Positions 17,362 through 25,978 of a stretch of 38,530 nucleotides of DNA are shown here, piece by piece; positions within the stretch are counted from its first letter, which is position 1; the number at the start of each line of letters is the position of its first letter. Made by a program: the position numbers and the translations under genes. Location of the stretch: positions 1 to 38,530 of the forward strand of contig DATLXH010000158.1 of assembly GCA_035576005.1 (NCBI GenBank). Reading direction: 5' to 3'. Origin of the DNA: DATLXH01 sp035576005. Lineage in GTDB: Bacteria; Acidobacteriota; Thermoanaerobaculia; Gp7-AA8. The notes beneath the pieces are model-generated. The model had not been told where the DNA came from, searched no databases, and saw only the letters and a list, made by a program, of their open reading frames with translations.

Positions 17362-18234
17362 CTACGTTACGTCCGCGTGGGGTGCCGAGTCGACTCTCAT
17401 CGAGATGTCGAGTCCCCGAACGGAGTGCGTCAGTGCTCCGATTGAGATCCTGTCGACGCCTGTTTCCGCGATGATCCGTATGTTGTCGAGCGTGATGCCG
17501 CCGGACGCTTCGAGCGGAATCGCTCCCGCCACCCGCTCGACCGCGCTCTGCATCATTGCCGGTGTCATGTTGTCCAGGAGGATGAAGTCGGGCCGGGTCG
17601 CAATTGCCTCGCTGAGCTCGTCGAGATCGCGAACTTCGATCATTACACGCTGCGCAGCGCCGGTAGCGCGGATCCGTTCGAGGGCCGCGGTGATCGACCC
17701 CGCTCGATCGATGTGATTGTTCTTGACGAGAAACATATCGTGGAGCGCGTATCGATGGTTTCGTCCGCCGCCCGCTGCGACTGCAGCCTTGTCGAGTAGC
17801 CGCAGGCCTGGCGCCGTCTTGCGGGTGTCGAAGATCTCGGCACGAGTCCCTGCGACAGCATCGACATAGCGACGCGTGGCCGTCGCGATTCCCGAAGCTC
17901 GTTGAAGAAAGTTCAGCGCACTCCTCTCCCCCGACAGCAGCGCGCGAACCGTCGCAGATACCTCGGCGATCACATCGCCGGGTACGACCGAATCGCCATC
18001 GCGTTTGCGTGCAAGCCACCGCGACTCCGGATCGAGAACCGCGAACACAGCCGGAGGGAACCGAAGGCCCGCAACAACGCCCGACTCCTTCGCGACGAAT
18101 CGTGCCGTTCCGCGCTCATCGACGGCGAATATGGCTTCGCTCGTGATGTCAGGCAGGTCTTCGGCGAGTGCCCGCTCGACCAGATCCTCGAGTTGCTGCG
18201 TAGGCGAGAGAGATGAGTCAGATGAATTGGTCAT
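17362..18234 (-). CDS. nadC: Nicotinate-nucleotide pyrophosphorylase (carboxylating)
   Basis: A 290-residue quinolinate phosphoribosyltransferase that converts quinolinate and PRPP to nicotinate mononucleotide, the last step of de novo pyridine-ring synthesis for NAD. The length is typical. Family signatures are the early EDLPDITSEA, ERSALNFLQRASGIAT, DTRKTAPGLRLLDKAAVAAGG, the substrate-binding RNHRYALHDMFLVKNNH and the C-terminal LEASGGITLDNI with TGVDRISIGALTHS. No nadA or nadB is next to it. The receiver-GGDEF gene follows on the same strand. Confidence 0.96.
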   Translation of the reverse strand: MTNSSDSSLSPTQQLEDLVERALAEDLPDITSEAIFAVDERGTARFVAKESGVVAGLRFPPAVFAVLDPESRWLARKRDGDSVVPGDVIAEVSATVRALLSGERSALNFLQRASGIATATRRYVDAVAGTRAEIFDTRKTAPGLRLLDKAAVAAGGGRNHRYALHDMFLVKNNHIDRAGSITAALERIRATGAAQRVMIEVRDLDELSEAIATRPDFILLDNMTPAMMQSAVERVAGAIPLEASGGITLDNIRIIAETGVDRISIGALTHSVRGLDISMRVDSAPHADVT

Positions 18235-18242
18235 AGTTCACT

Positions 18243-18268
18243 TCTGCATTCTGCATTCTGCATTCTGC
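18243..18268 (+). repeat. Short tandem repeat of CTGCATT
   Basis: Three to four near-perfect heptamer units just upstream of the nadC start and before the tmRNA gene. It is non-coding and of unknown effect; slippage could change the length of the nadC leader. Confidence 0.7.
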
Positions 18269-18332
18269 GTTCACTTCCCCGGAATGCCTCCACCTCGCTC
18301 CATGTTTCGGTCGACAGTTCATTGAGATGATT

Positions 18333-18681
18333 GGGGGCGCACCGGCTTCGACGGGGACATGTCGGGGCTGTGGTTGCATGCCGAGGCGATTCACTCGTTA
18401 AACAGATCAAAACTTGTAATCGCGAACAGCGACTACGCACTGGCAGCTTAATTGACTGTCACGCTCTCTTTTCGGTTTCTCACGCCGTAGAGAAGAGCGT
18501 CATGATGTGAGATACGGACCCGCGAACGTCTCGGCGTGGGTCCCGACAAACTTAGAGGCTGGTCTCGCCGCAGCCCTGTTTTCCGGATCGTGGTGAGACG
18601 AGACAAAAAGGAAAACTAAGCATGTAGTAACCCGGTTACCACTGCTCTCGGACGCGGGTTCAATTCCCGCCGCCTCCACCA
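18333..18681 (+). ncRNA. ssrA: Transfer-messenger RNA (tmRNA)
   Basis: About 349 nucleotides. The 5' end GGGGGCG pairs with CGCCTCC just before the encoded CCA (18679-18681), giving a 7-bp acceptor stem. The 5' domain has the usual GGCTTCGACGGGGACA, and the 3' T-arm reads GGGTTCAATTCCCGC. The tag frame follows TAATC and reads A-N-S-D-Y-A-L-A-A-stop (18422-18451), ending in the ALAA proteolysis signal. The molecule rescues stalled ribosomes together with SmpB. An apparently decayed mobile element follows directly, which fits tmRNA 3' ends being common integration sites. Confidence 0.97.
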
Positions 18682-18785
18682 ATCACTAGTTCAACGCGGT
18701 CCAATAAAGGCCGGAAGTCATTGAGAAATCAATGCTTTCCGGCATTTTTGCGTTCAGCACGGAGCAGTATGATTCTTTGACGTCC

Positions 18786-18843
18786 GGGGGTAACTGGGGG
18801 TAACTTTGGGGGCAACTAAAGTAACCAGGGAAACAGTTACCCC
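18786..18843 (+). repeat. GGGGGTAACT direct repeats, possible integrase arm sites
   Basis: GGGGGTAACT at 18786-18795 and 18796-18805, GGGGGCAACT at 18808-18817, and an inverted AGTTACCCC at 18835-18843. They lie about 100 bases after the tmRNA end. Clusters like this are often arm-type binding sites of tyrosine integrases or leftovers of an att region. No integrase gene is present here, so the assignment is inferred. Confidence 0.5.
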
Positions 18844-18854
18844 TAAGGAACGTA

Positions 18855-19625
18855 ATGGTCTGGCGATTTAGGAAGTCATTCGGTCGTGGTCCCTTCCGTC
18901 TCACGCTCGGGAAGAAGGGCATCACGACGTCCGTAGGGATGAAAGGCCTTCGCGTCAGCTCCGGTCCCGGCGGTGAGCATGTGACAACGAGCCTTCCTGG
19001 AATGGGGCTCTCAAATCGCGAACGCCTATCCGCCTACAAAGCGACCCACGAACCGGAAATCAGTTATGGGAAGCAGGCGATCGTGGTCGCTTGTCTGTTC
19101 GTGTTCGGCCTCGGCCTCATGGTTCACTTGGGATCGAGGGGTCGGCAGCCACCTTTGGTTCTCGTCCCCGAGAGTGAACGACAGCGATTCATCTCTGCGC
19201 CAGCGCACACAGAGGAACTCCCACCCGCACCGATCTTGGTTCCAGAACCTCGGTATCGGACGGTAACAGACATAACCGGTGACACTGTATCGCTGGACGG
19301 CGCGTCGATGACATACCACCTTAGCGGCTGTCCGAATTACAAAGCCTCTGGCATGCGTGAACCGGGCGCCAAATTTATCCGCTACCGAAGAGCACCAGAC
19401 TGTGTGAGCCGAGAGTTCAACCTGGTCACGACGACACGCCGAGTGATTATTGAGCCAGAGCCGGTTCTAGCAATACCAACAGCCGATGCGGCCCGGCCCG
19501 CGGACCGATCATATATTCCCACTTCCAATCAACCTGCCAGTACCGGGGGACGGATTCAGATTCGCGGCTACACGAGAAAAGATGGAACCTACGTACCACC
19601 ACACACTAGAGCCCGAGGCAACTAG
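18855..19625 (+). CDS. DUF4236-domain membrane protein
   Basis: A 256-residue protein with an N-terminal DUF4236 domain (~1-52: WRFRKSFGRGPFRLTLGKKG and GMKGLRVSSGPGG), a single transmembrane helix (~75-92) and a Pro-rich extracytoplasmic part. A cysteine-containing motif follows (YHLSGCPNY, ~155-185), and the tail ends in PPHTRARGN. DUF4236 proteins are common on phages, plasmids and islands; their function is unknown. The ATG has AAGGA upstream. The gene is the first after tmRNA and its direct repeats, which supports a mobile origin. The tail may bind something outside the membrane, but I see no enzyme motif. Confidence 0.75.
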   Translation: MVWRFRKSFGRGPFRLTLGKKGITTSVGMKGLRVSSGPGGEHVTTSLPGMGLSNRERLSAYKATHEPEISYGKQAIVVACLFVFGLGLMVHLGSRGRQPPLVLVPESERQRFISAPAHTEELPPAPILVPEPRYRTVTDITGDTVSLDGASMTYHLSGCPNYKASGMREPGAKFIRYRRAPDCVSREFNLVTTTRRVIIEPEPVLAIPTADAARPADRSYIPTSNQPASTGGRIQIRGYTRKDGTYVPPHTRARGN

Positions 19626-19729
19626 GTTCACCCGAGATGCTAAAGAGATTCGCCACCTGCGTAGCTGTTAGCCTACTACGTGGGTCCTTCGATGGTGACA
19701 AGCGGGTCGAACGATTTCGAGGCTAACGT

Positions 19730-20155
19730 ATGACACACGCAATTCTGAGATTCGCCGAAGTCAGGAAGCTCACAGGCTTAGGTCGCTCCAGCATTTACCT
19801 TCGCATCGCGGACGGGCTCTTCCCTAAACCAGTCAAGCTGGGGTTGAGAATGATCGGCGCCACGCCGTACCACTCGTGGGAGCGCGGCACGAACGAGAAC
19901 ACCAACGGTCTGATCCGCCAGTACCTGACAAAACGACGCTCGATGAAAGGCCTCACGCAGCCGCAATGCAACGCCATCGCTGGCAAACTGAACCGTCGCT
20001 CGCGAAAGCGTCACGGCTTCCTGACGCCGGACGCAAGGCTGCAGCTGGGAAAAAGCAAAAGGCCCACTGTTCCGCCTCACTACCGACTGCAGCGTAGAAC
20101 AACCTTTCCGCACGATGTATCATCAACTCACGTCAGTGTTGCAGTTCAAAGTTGA
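19730..20155 (+). pseudogene. Chimera: AlpA-like regulator N-terminus joined to an IS30-type transposase C-terminus
   Basis: A 141-residue frame. Residues 1-42 match the start of AlpA-family excision or phage regulators (ILRFAEVRKLTGLGRSSIYL, then GLFPKPVKLG). From ~residue 45 it becomes the C-terminal end of an IS30-family transposase: PYHSWERGTNENTNGLIRQY, then QPQCNAIAGKLNRRSRKRHGF. The junction is near 19860. The catalytic core of the transposase and the rest of AlpA are both gone, so neither function is expected. The last ~50 residues are unrecognised read-through. This is debris of an insertion sequence inside a decaying island. Expression of the in-frame fusion is possible but unlikely to matter. 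Confidence 0.75.
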
Positions 20156-20305
20156 ACTCCAGGGCGGCATGTTTCCAGCCAGGTTCGAGAGAAGCGCCCA
20201 ACAAAGGCGCGCACCAGAGCCGAGTACTCGCCTCTTTAACGATACCTGCCGTGCAGCGGCGCCGTATTGTGCGAAGGTTTCGAACAGGCGGATGGACCGC
20301 ACGCT

Positions 20306-22525
20306 TTAGTGCGCGAGGTATGCAATGGCGTCCTCGAGAACTTCATCCCTGCCGTTACGGATCCCACCAACCGTAGGCTTGACTTCAATGTGGGGAACGA
20401 GGCCGATCCGCTGTAACTGGCGGCCGTCCGCATGACGAACTTCCTGGCCCGTGAAACTGACGTTGATTCCGCCCGGAAGCACGAGATTGGTCATGTCTCC
20501 ATTCGCTCCGGCGCTGTTCGATCCGATGAACTTCGTGCCGTTCGCCGCTTCGAACCAGAGTCCGGTCTGTTCGGCCTGACTCATTGCCCGGTCGTCGATG
20601 AGCATCACGGTCCTGCCCGCGTACTTCGGCTTTTCCGTTTTGGCCAGCGACTGCTCGAAGTAAAAGCCACTGCGATATGCCTCTTCCGGCGAGAGCACGG
20701 AGAGTTCTCTGCGGCGGAAGATGGCACCGAATGGTGCGTTCTTTGTGTTGATGCGCGAGGCAATGCTCCAGCCGGTGCCTTTCGGATAGCCGCGCATGTC
20801 GAAGATGATGGCCTTCGTTCCGTTCAGTGCGACGAACATCTCGTCGATCTGTGGGATGGTGAGGCGCGTCAGGTCGACGTAGCCGATGCTCCCCTCGAGC
20901 ACACGCCAGACCTCTCCCTGTTTTGCGATGGGCGAAAATCGCGTGCGCGCAATCTTGATGGTCCGCGTCTTCCCGTCGGCTCCTCGCACCCCGATCGCCG
21001 CGACCGAGTCCCTCGGCCCGCGTATCGAGTGAGCGAGCACGTTGGCGGTGCGCGCTGCTTCGGTCGACGCGGTCAGGTACTTCCTGAGTTTGCTGATGCG
21101 GTCCGCCATCGCCTCGCCGTCGATGCTCACGATTTCGTCGCCGATGGCCATCGAGGAGTCCTTCGGGAGCAACTCCCTCTTGCCCGTCACGATAAACCGC
21201 CCTTCGATGCGACGAACCTCGATGGGCACGCTCGCCACTCCGATCAGGTCCCAGATGGCCGTGGAACCCCATGCGGAGGAATGCCCATCCTCGACGCGTG
21301 CGACGACCTCCATGACGGCCAGCGCGTATTCCTTGCCGTCCCTCGCCTGTTCGAATCGCGGGATGAATTCGCGCAGCACGGCGTCCCAGTCACCAATCAG
21401 ATCCTTGTATGGATAGAAGCGGTCGATCACGCTCCAGAGGCGAAACAGAGCGAGGAGACGGTACGGCAGTTCCGGGCTGCTCATGTCCGCATAGGCGGCG
21501 TCGTTCTGCGCGATCGGAGCCGCTGCTGTTTCATGCCGCGCGGGCCGTGCGGGAAGGGGAGCGGGCTCGCGTGCCAGCGCGAGTGCGCTTTTCATTGCCC
21601 TGTCATCGCCGGCCACCGGCGCGACGACGGCATCAGCCGCGAGGCCGGTGACGGTCGTCTCGGTGACTCGCACGGCTGCGGTCCAGCCGCCGCCGAGGTC
21701 GATCTGGCGCGTGCGGGCGATGTTGTCGCCGGAGATGGGGCGCTCGGAAACGATCGCCGCCGAGCCGGCCCGCCACAACGCAGCCACTCGTTCCGGAACG
21801 TCGCTGCCCACGATGAAGACGATACGAGCTGGAACACTGGTCGAGGAGGGTGCGGGTTCGATTGAGGGCGACGCGATGACCTGAAGCCCGGAGTAGTAGC
21901 GGCCGGACATTGAACCAGACTGCGGCGCATAACCGGAATGGAATGCGCAGCGCCGAGCCGCCACCTCGACACGTTCACGCACCAGCGCGACATTCTCGAG
22001 AATCCAACCCGGCGTTTCAGCATTTCGGGTTCGAAGATCGAACACGACGCTCCTCGCCTTTGCGAGCTCCGGAGCGATCTTGGATTCGACGATGAAAAGC
22101 TCCGACTCCTCCGAAACGGCGTCTGCATAAGGTCCGATGTTGATCACCAGCACATCGCCGTCCCAGCGAAACATCGGTGGCATTGACTCGCCGAGTTGAT
22201 GCATATTTTCCATAACGACACGCGTTACGGGGTCGGAGAGTTCGGCGAGCATCGAATCAATCGCGCGGGCCCGTTCAGCACTCGTCCGTGCCTCGCGCAC
22301 CTTGGGAATTGCACGCACGAGTGCCCCGTCCCAGTCGATCTTGCGGACCATGAGACGGGGATCGAGGAATCGCACGGTCGACCAGACATCACACAGCTTC
22401 ATGAGGCCGTCGATGCGAAACATTTCGGAAGCACGATCCGACGGCTCTGCGCGCGTAGAAGCGCTGATTAGGCTGATTTGCAGGAAAGCGAGAACGCACC
22501 TTGTAACGCGACCCAGAAGCGTCAT
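20306..22525 (-). CDS. S41-family (tail-specific) protease, exported
   Basis: A 739-residue exported serine protease of the S41/C-terminal-processing group. A signal peptide follows the ATG at 22525 (TRCVLAFLQISLISASTRAE), and GGAGG lies eight bases upstream. The frame is open to 22654, but that extension lacks a ribosome site. A PDZ-like segment (LPKDSSMAIGDEIVSIDGEAM) sits in the middle and the S41 domain is at the C-terminus, with IIFDMRGYP, the catalytic serine in AMSQAE (~S649, E652), GSNSAGANGD and LVPHIEVKPT. The usual lysine of the Ser-Lys dyad is not obvious, so a Ser-based tetrad as in the tricorn type is likely. The first ~300 residues hold a further, possibly degenerate, S41-like half. 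Substrate unknown. Confidence 0.85.
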   Translation of the reverse strand: MTLLGRVTRCVLAFLQISLISASTRAEPSDRASEMFRIDGLMKLCDVWSTVRFLDPRLMVRKIDWDGALVRAIPKVREARTSAERARAIDSMLAELSDPVTRVVMENMHQLGESMPPMFRWDGDVLVINIGPYADAVSEESELFIVESKIAPELAKARSVVFDLRTRNAETPGWILENVALVRERVEVAARRCAFHSGYAPQSGSMSGRYYSGLQVIASPSIEPAPSSTSVPARIVFIVGSDVPERVAALWRAGSAAIVSERPISGDNIARTRQIDLGGGWTAAVRVTETTVTGLAADAVVAPVAGDDRAMKSALALAREPAPLPARPARHETAAAPIAQNDAAYADMSSPELPYRLLALFRLWSVIDRFYPYKDLIGDWDAVLREFIPRFEQARDGKEYALAVMEVVARVEDGHSSAWGSTAIWDLIGVASVPIEVRRIEGRFIVTGKRELLPKDSSMAIGDEIVSIDGEAMADRISKLRKYLTASTEAARTANVLAHSIRGPRDSVAAIGVRGADGKTRTIKIARTRFSPIAKQGEVWRVLEGSIGYVDLTRLTIPQIDEMFVALNGTKAIIFDMRGYPKGTGWSIASRINTKNAPFGAIFRRRELSVLSPEEAYRSGFYFEQSLAKTEKPKYAGRTVMLIDDRAMSQAEQTGLWFEAANGTKFIGSNSAGANGDMTNLVLPGGINVSFTGQEVRHADGRQLQRIGLVPHIEVKPTVGGIRNGRDEVLEDAIAYLAH

Positions 22526-22997
22526 CGTGTCCTCCGCCTTCTTTCCCGCGATTCGGGTCGCACCCTTGAGATGCCACGAGAATCGTCTGGCGACGGGCAA
22601 CAACGGAGCATTGGCTCGACCGAATCTCTCGCGAGCACTTTGCTGGAAGGGCAATCAAGAGCTCCGCGCGATCGCCTTGACCGAGATCGGAAGCTCCGTC
22701 CCCTATTGACTACTACAAGATCGGACCGGACCTCGAACTCCGGCGCCAGCTCGCTCTCGTTTACGCGGCGCTGGCGTAACGGCTCGCCAGACAAACTCGA
22801 ATCTCTGGCACTTCGGCCGCAGCGGAGTGGCGAAGCCATGTCAATTCTAGGAACGTGCATGCTGAATAGTCTGACTCCAGAAAACACGTCGCGACATTCG
22901 ACAACGGACCATTTGTCCCGAGATGCCTTCACTGATGAGAGCCCATCGGACACATACGCCACCGCTTCAACCGAAATCCGAAGCCCCAATGAACTTT
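22526..22997. other. Non-coding gap between the kinase-STN gene and the S41 protease gene
   Basis: About 470 bases between two minus-strand genes. Frames on both strands are short or have compositions unlike the real genes (arginine/serine-rich shadows). I see no RNA gene, terminator hairpin or repeat. It presumably holds the S41 promoter near 22540-22700 and may contain decayed coding sequence. Confidence 0.5.
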
Positions 22998-24395
22998 TTA
23001 TCTGGCTTGCGCTGCCCTTTCGAGCTCGCGCAGTTTGCGCGCTTGCTCCTGCTCGTGGATCATTGTGTCGACCTGGGTGATTCGCATGACGTTACCCTCG
23101 AGGACATATGTCAGGCCGTAGGTTCGGAGAAGGGTTTCGAGCGCCTGATCCCATGGAACCTGTTTCATCTGAAACGTCACTGTGCCTTTGACGCCGGGGT
23201 CCATGGCAATATTCAAACCGGTCAGCTCGGCGAAGGGGCGGAGTGCGTCTTTGATCTCCACATTCTTCAAGTCGAGATCGATCCGTTTCCCCGTGTACTT
23301 CGTCGCCTTCGCGCCTGCCGCTGAGCTGGTCGCCGGTTTCGGAGTGGGCATGCTCTGCCCAGGTCTTTTGGCGATGAGCCAGGAGACGAGGCCGATGATC
23401 AGGAGAGATGCGAACACTCCTCCAGCGATACCGCTTCGAGTCCATGCCTTCTTCTCGACCATCACGTCACCGAGTCGGCCGTCGGATGCCGGCACGAGCT
23501 CGCCCTTCAGCTCCCGTAGCTCGATGGCCACATCTTGGATCGACTGATAACGCTCTTCGCGCTCTTTCGACAGGCACCGCCTGACGATCCTCTGGATCGC
23601 GAGCGGAGCGCCGGGCCTCAGGCTGCCGATCGATGCCGGCTCCTCACTCACGATCCTGTTCAAGGTTTCGATTGCTGATCGGCCTCGGAATGCCCGCGCT
23701 CCAGTCACGACCTCATAGAGGATGCAGCCGAATGAGAACGTGTCCGAGCGCTGGTCGACCGGTTTCCCCTCGACCTGCTCGGGCGACATGTAGCCAACGG
23801 TGCCGAGGATGACGCCAGATGCGGTGTAGGCGTGTCGCGCGGTTGCGTCGGATTCCTGCAGTCCGCCCGCGATCGCCCGGTTGCCGACCAGCTTCGCCAA
23901 TCCGAAATCCAGAACCTTCGCATAGCCGTCGCGACTGATGATGATGTTCTCCGGTTTCAGGTCGCGATGAACGATTCCCGCATCGTGAGCCTTCGAAAGG
24001 GCATCGGCAACTTGAATCAGCGGATCGAGCAGCCTTTTCAATGGGGTGTTCTGATCGATCTTTTCCCGAAGAGTCTCACCATCCACGAGCTCCATTGCCA
24101 TGTAGTGAAACGGGGCCGAAGCAGGATCGAGTTGTGCCTGGCCAACGTCATAGATGTGGAGGATATGCGGGTGATTGAGCGAGGAGGCTGCCCGCGCTTC
24201 CTGTTCGAACCTCGCGATCGCGTCCGTATTCTGCGACAGCTCCGCGCGCAGAATCTTGATTGCCACGCTGCGGTCGAGGCGCCCGTCTCTCGCTCGATAC
24301 ACTTCCCCCATGCCGCCAGCGCCCAGCGGCTGTCCAATCACATACGGCCCGAGGCGAGTTTCAGGAGGAAGACTCAAATACGAAACATAATACAC
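22998..24395 (-). CDS. Ser/Thr protein kinase fused through a membrane helix to a secretin-type STN domain
   Basis: A 465-residue Hanks-type kinase with all key residues: glycine loop GAGGMGEV (~25-32), K47 in VAIK, HRDLKPEN at 143-150, DFG at 163-165 and the APE equivalent SPEQ. A single transmembrane helix follows at ~321-342. The outside part (~370-440) matches the short secretin/TonB N-terminal (STN) domain known from PilQ-like secretins: IDLDLKNVEIKDALRPFAEL, then TVTFQMKQVPWDQALETLL and VLEGNVMRI. The protein ends in a coiled, charged tail. By analogy, kinases of this class bind a ligand outside and phosphorylate cytosolic targets. The STN domain could sense a secretin, TonB-type complex or peptidoglycan-associated partner; this is inference. 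The start is GTG at 24395, and an in-frame TTG at 24377 is possible. Confidence 0.9.
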   Translation of the reverse strand: MYYVSYLSLPPETRLGPYVIGQPLGAGGMGEVYRARDGRLDRSVAIKILRAELSQNTDAIARFEQEARAASSLNHPHILHIYDVGQAQLDPASAPFHYMAMELVDGETLREKIDQNTPLKRLLDPLIQVADALSKAHDAGIVHRDLKPENIIISRDGYAKVLDFGLAKLVGNRAIAGGLQESDATARHAYTASGVILGTVGYMSPEQVEGKPVDQRSDTFSFGCILYEVVTGARAFRGRSAIETLNRIVSEEPASIGSLRPGAPLAIQRIVRRCLSKEREERYQSIQDVAIELRELKGELVPASDGRLGDVMVEKKAWTRSGIAGGVFASLLIIGLVSWLIAKRPGQSMPTPKPATSSAAGAKATKYTGKRIDLDLKNVEIKDALRPFAELTGLNIAMDPGVKGTVTFQMKQVPWDQALETLLRTYGLTYVLEGNVMRITQVDTMIHEQEQARKLRELERAAQAR

Positions 24396-25031
24396 CGCCG
24401 TGGGTAACGAGAGGCCACCGCGGGTGCCTCCGTCAGTTGCCGGCCGCTGCCGCCAGGACGTCAGGACTCGATGCCCGCCTACCCGCGGAACATCCCAGCT
24501 CGCAAACGTGCACGATGGCGGCCTTCGTTATCGGCAGACTTGGAGCCAAGAGCATGTCGGAACCTCTTCCGGGAACTCCCGAAAGGCTACGACGCTCCGT
24601 GAGCGCGCGAACAGCCGTCGCAGGCCATAGTCCGCTTCCACGTCTCAGCGCATCGACCCTGTCTCTATGAAGTAAGTCAGGGGCCGCAGCGGGGCCCAGG
24701 GCCGCCGTCCTCATCAGCGGGGAATCATAGGTGTCAGGTGATCTCAAGATGGGGTCCAGCTCTCCGCTGCCTCGCCAATCCGGGGTGCTGGGACGAGTTG
24801 GCCGACAGTCGCAAGTTAGGATACAGTCGGGGTCGCGGCTTAGGAATCGAGCGGGTCGTGTCCAAGGGTATTTGTGGGGGTACGGACGCTGCTTCTTATC
24901 TGTAACCTTCTGTAAAGGCTCATGAAATCGCCGCCATTCGATGGACGCCGCTCCACCAATCTCTGAGCGCCTCCCGCTCCTCGCATTCGGAGTCAGCTCG
25001 TTCACCGCGATTTCGAGGAGAATCTTCACGA
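24396..25031. other. Gene-poor gap upstream of the kinase and the YHS-thioredoxin operon
   Basis: About 640 bases between divergent genes. A 198-codon minus-strand frame exists (24433-25029), but its composition (rich in Arg, Pro and Ser, no recognisable motif) looks like chance in high-GC DNA. At ~24950 CTCCACCAATC repeats the end of the tmRNA gene plus its first flanking bases. I see no RNA gene or array. Promoters for both flanking operons must lie here. Confidence 0.5.
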
Positions 25032-25682
25032 ATGCGAATCACTGCCTGCCTCGTTGTGCTGGCGCTGCTGTTCATCACCCTTCCAGTTTCTGCAGAGGAT
25101 CGCGCAGTCTGCGCGGTTTGCGGTCCCAGGGAAGGGGCCGGGTTCGAGCCCGTGAAGGCAACGGCCACGTATCGTGGGAAGCAATACTTTTTCTGCAGCA
25201 CGAAATGCAAAATCGATTTTCTGAAGAACCCTGAGTCGTTCCTCGTCACTGACACAGGTAGCGTCGCTCCTGAGTTTCAGCTCGAGACGTTCGACGGCAA
25301 ACGCGTTCAATCTTCCGACTTTAAGAGCGAGGTCCTGCTGCTGGATTTCTGGGCGACCTTCTGCCCGCCGTGCATGAAGGCGCTGCCTGAGCTTCAGGCC
25401 CTGCACTCCAAAAATGCTTCACGCGGGTTTTCAGTCATTGGCGTCACGGTGGATGATCGTGCTGCGTTAGTGAAGAAAGCAACGTCAAAAGCGAAGGTGA
25501 CCTATCCCATCCTTCAGGCCACTCCGGAAGTCTGGAACGCTTACAAAGTCAATGCGTTGCCCAGCCTGATCCTGGTGGGACGGGACGGTCGTATCATCAA
25601 GCGATTCGGCGCAGAGGCGGACAAGAAGGCGATGCTCGCCGCAATCGAGCAGGCACTCCAGGTTCCTGCGGTTTCGAGATGA
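25032..25682 (+). CDS. Exported YHS-domain plus TlpA-type thioredoxin fusion
   Basis: A 216-residue periplasmic protein. A signal peptide (~1-21) is followed by a YHS-type metal-binding domain (~25-70) with C27, C30, C55 and C59 (CAVCG and YFFCSTKC) and KNPESF. A TlpA/ResA-like thioredoxin domain (~78-212) carries the active site CPPC at 111-114 in FWATFCPPC, and a cis-proline region ALPSLIL. Such thioredoxins reduce cysteines of cytochrome or copper-site proteins. The fused YHS domain suggests a metal (copper?) delivery or reduction role, which is inferred. The next gene overlaps its stop by four bases (ATGA), so translation is coupled. Confidence 0.88.
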   Translation: MRITACLVVLALLFITLPVSAEDRAVCAVCGPREGAGFEPVKATATYRGKQYFFCSTKCKIDFLKNPESFLVTDTGSVAPEFQLETFDGKRVQSSDFKSEVLLLDFWATFCPPCMKALPELQALHSKNASRGFSVIGVTVDDRAALVKKATSKAKVTYPILQATPEVWNAYKVNALPSLILVGRDGRIIKRFGAEADKKAMLAAIEQALQVPAVSR

Positions 25683-25957
25683 GATCTCGCATTTGGGGCT
25701 TGCTGCTGGCCGCCACTCTGACCGGCAGGTTGTTTGCGCAGGAGTCCCCGCAGCCGGAAGATTGCATCAAGCAAAGTGACGCCTCTGTCGCGGTGATTCA
25801 CGCAGGCAAGAGCTATCGTCTGGCGTCCGATGCTTGCAGGGTGCAATTCCTATCCGACCCCGAACGGTTTGCGCAGCTCTACGACGCGCTACTGGAGCTG
25901 GAGAAAGATGGGAAGCCGGTAGTCGCACCATCGAAAGCGTCCCTTGTCCCCAGCTGA
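25679..25957 (+). CDS. Small exported YHS-like protein
   Basis: A 92-residue protein with a signal peptide (~1-20) and a degenerate YHS-type fold: DCIKQSDASVAVIHAGKSYR, then DACRVQFLSDPERF. It keeps two cysteines (C29, C53) where the partner upstream has four. It overlaps the YHS-thioredoxin gene by four bases and is clearly in the same operon, so it probably works on the same metal or redox target. The exact function is unknown. Confidence 0.8.
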   Translation: MRSRIWGLLLAATLTGRLFAQESPQPEDCIKQSDASVAVIHAGKSYRLASDACRVQFLSDPERFAQLYDALLELEKDGKPVVAPSKASLVPS

Positions 25958-25978
25958 CCTGGCTGACCCGGCGAGGGC

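Noticed and set aside
20432..21865. 477-codon plus-strand frame opposite the S41 protease, and similar long antisense frames (e.g. 28545-29543, 33668-34654)
   Set aside because: Shadows of real genes on the other strand. They contain no recognisable domain, while the opposite frames carry clear family motifs and ribosome sites.
22478..23080. 200-codon plus-strand frame between the S41 and kinase genes
   Set aside because: Overlaps the ends of both real genes, has Arg/Ser-rich low-complexity composition and no known motif.
24433..25029. 198-codon minus-strand frame upstream of the YHS-thioredoxin operon
   Set aside because: Arg/Pro/Ser-rich composition with no motif, in a high-GC stretch where long chance frames are expected. 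It also overlaps the likely promoter region of both flanking operons.
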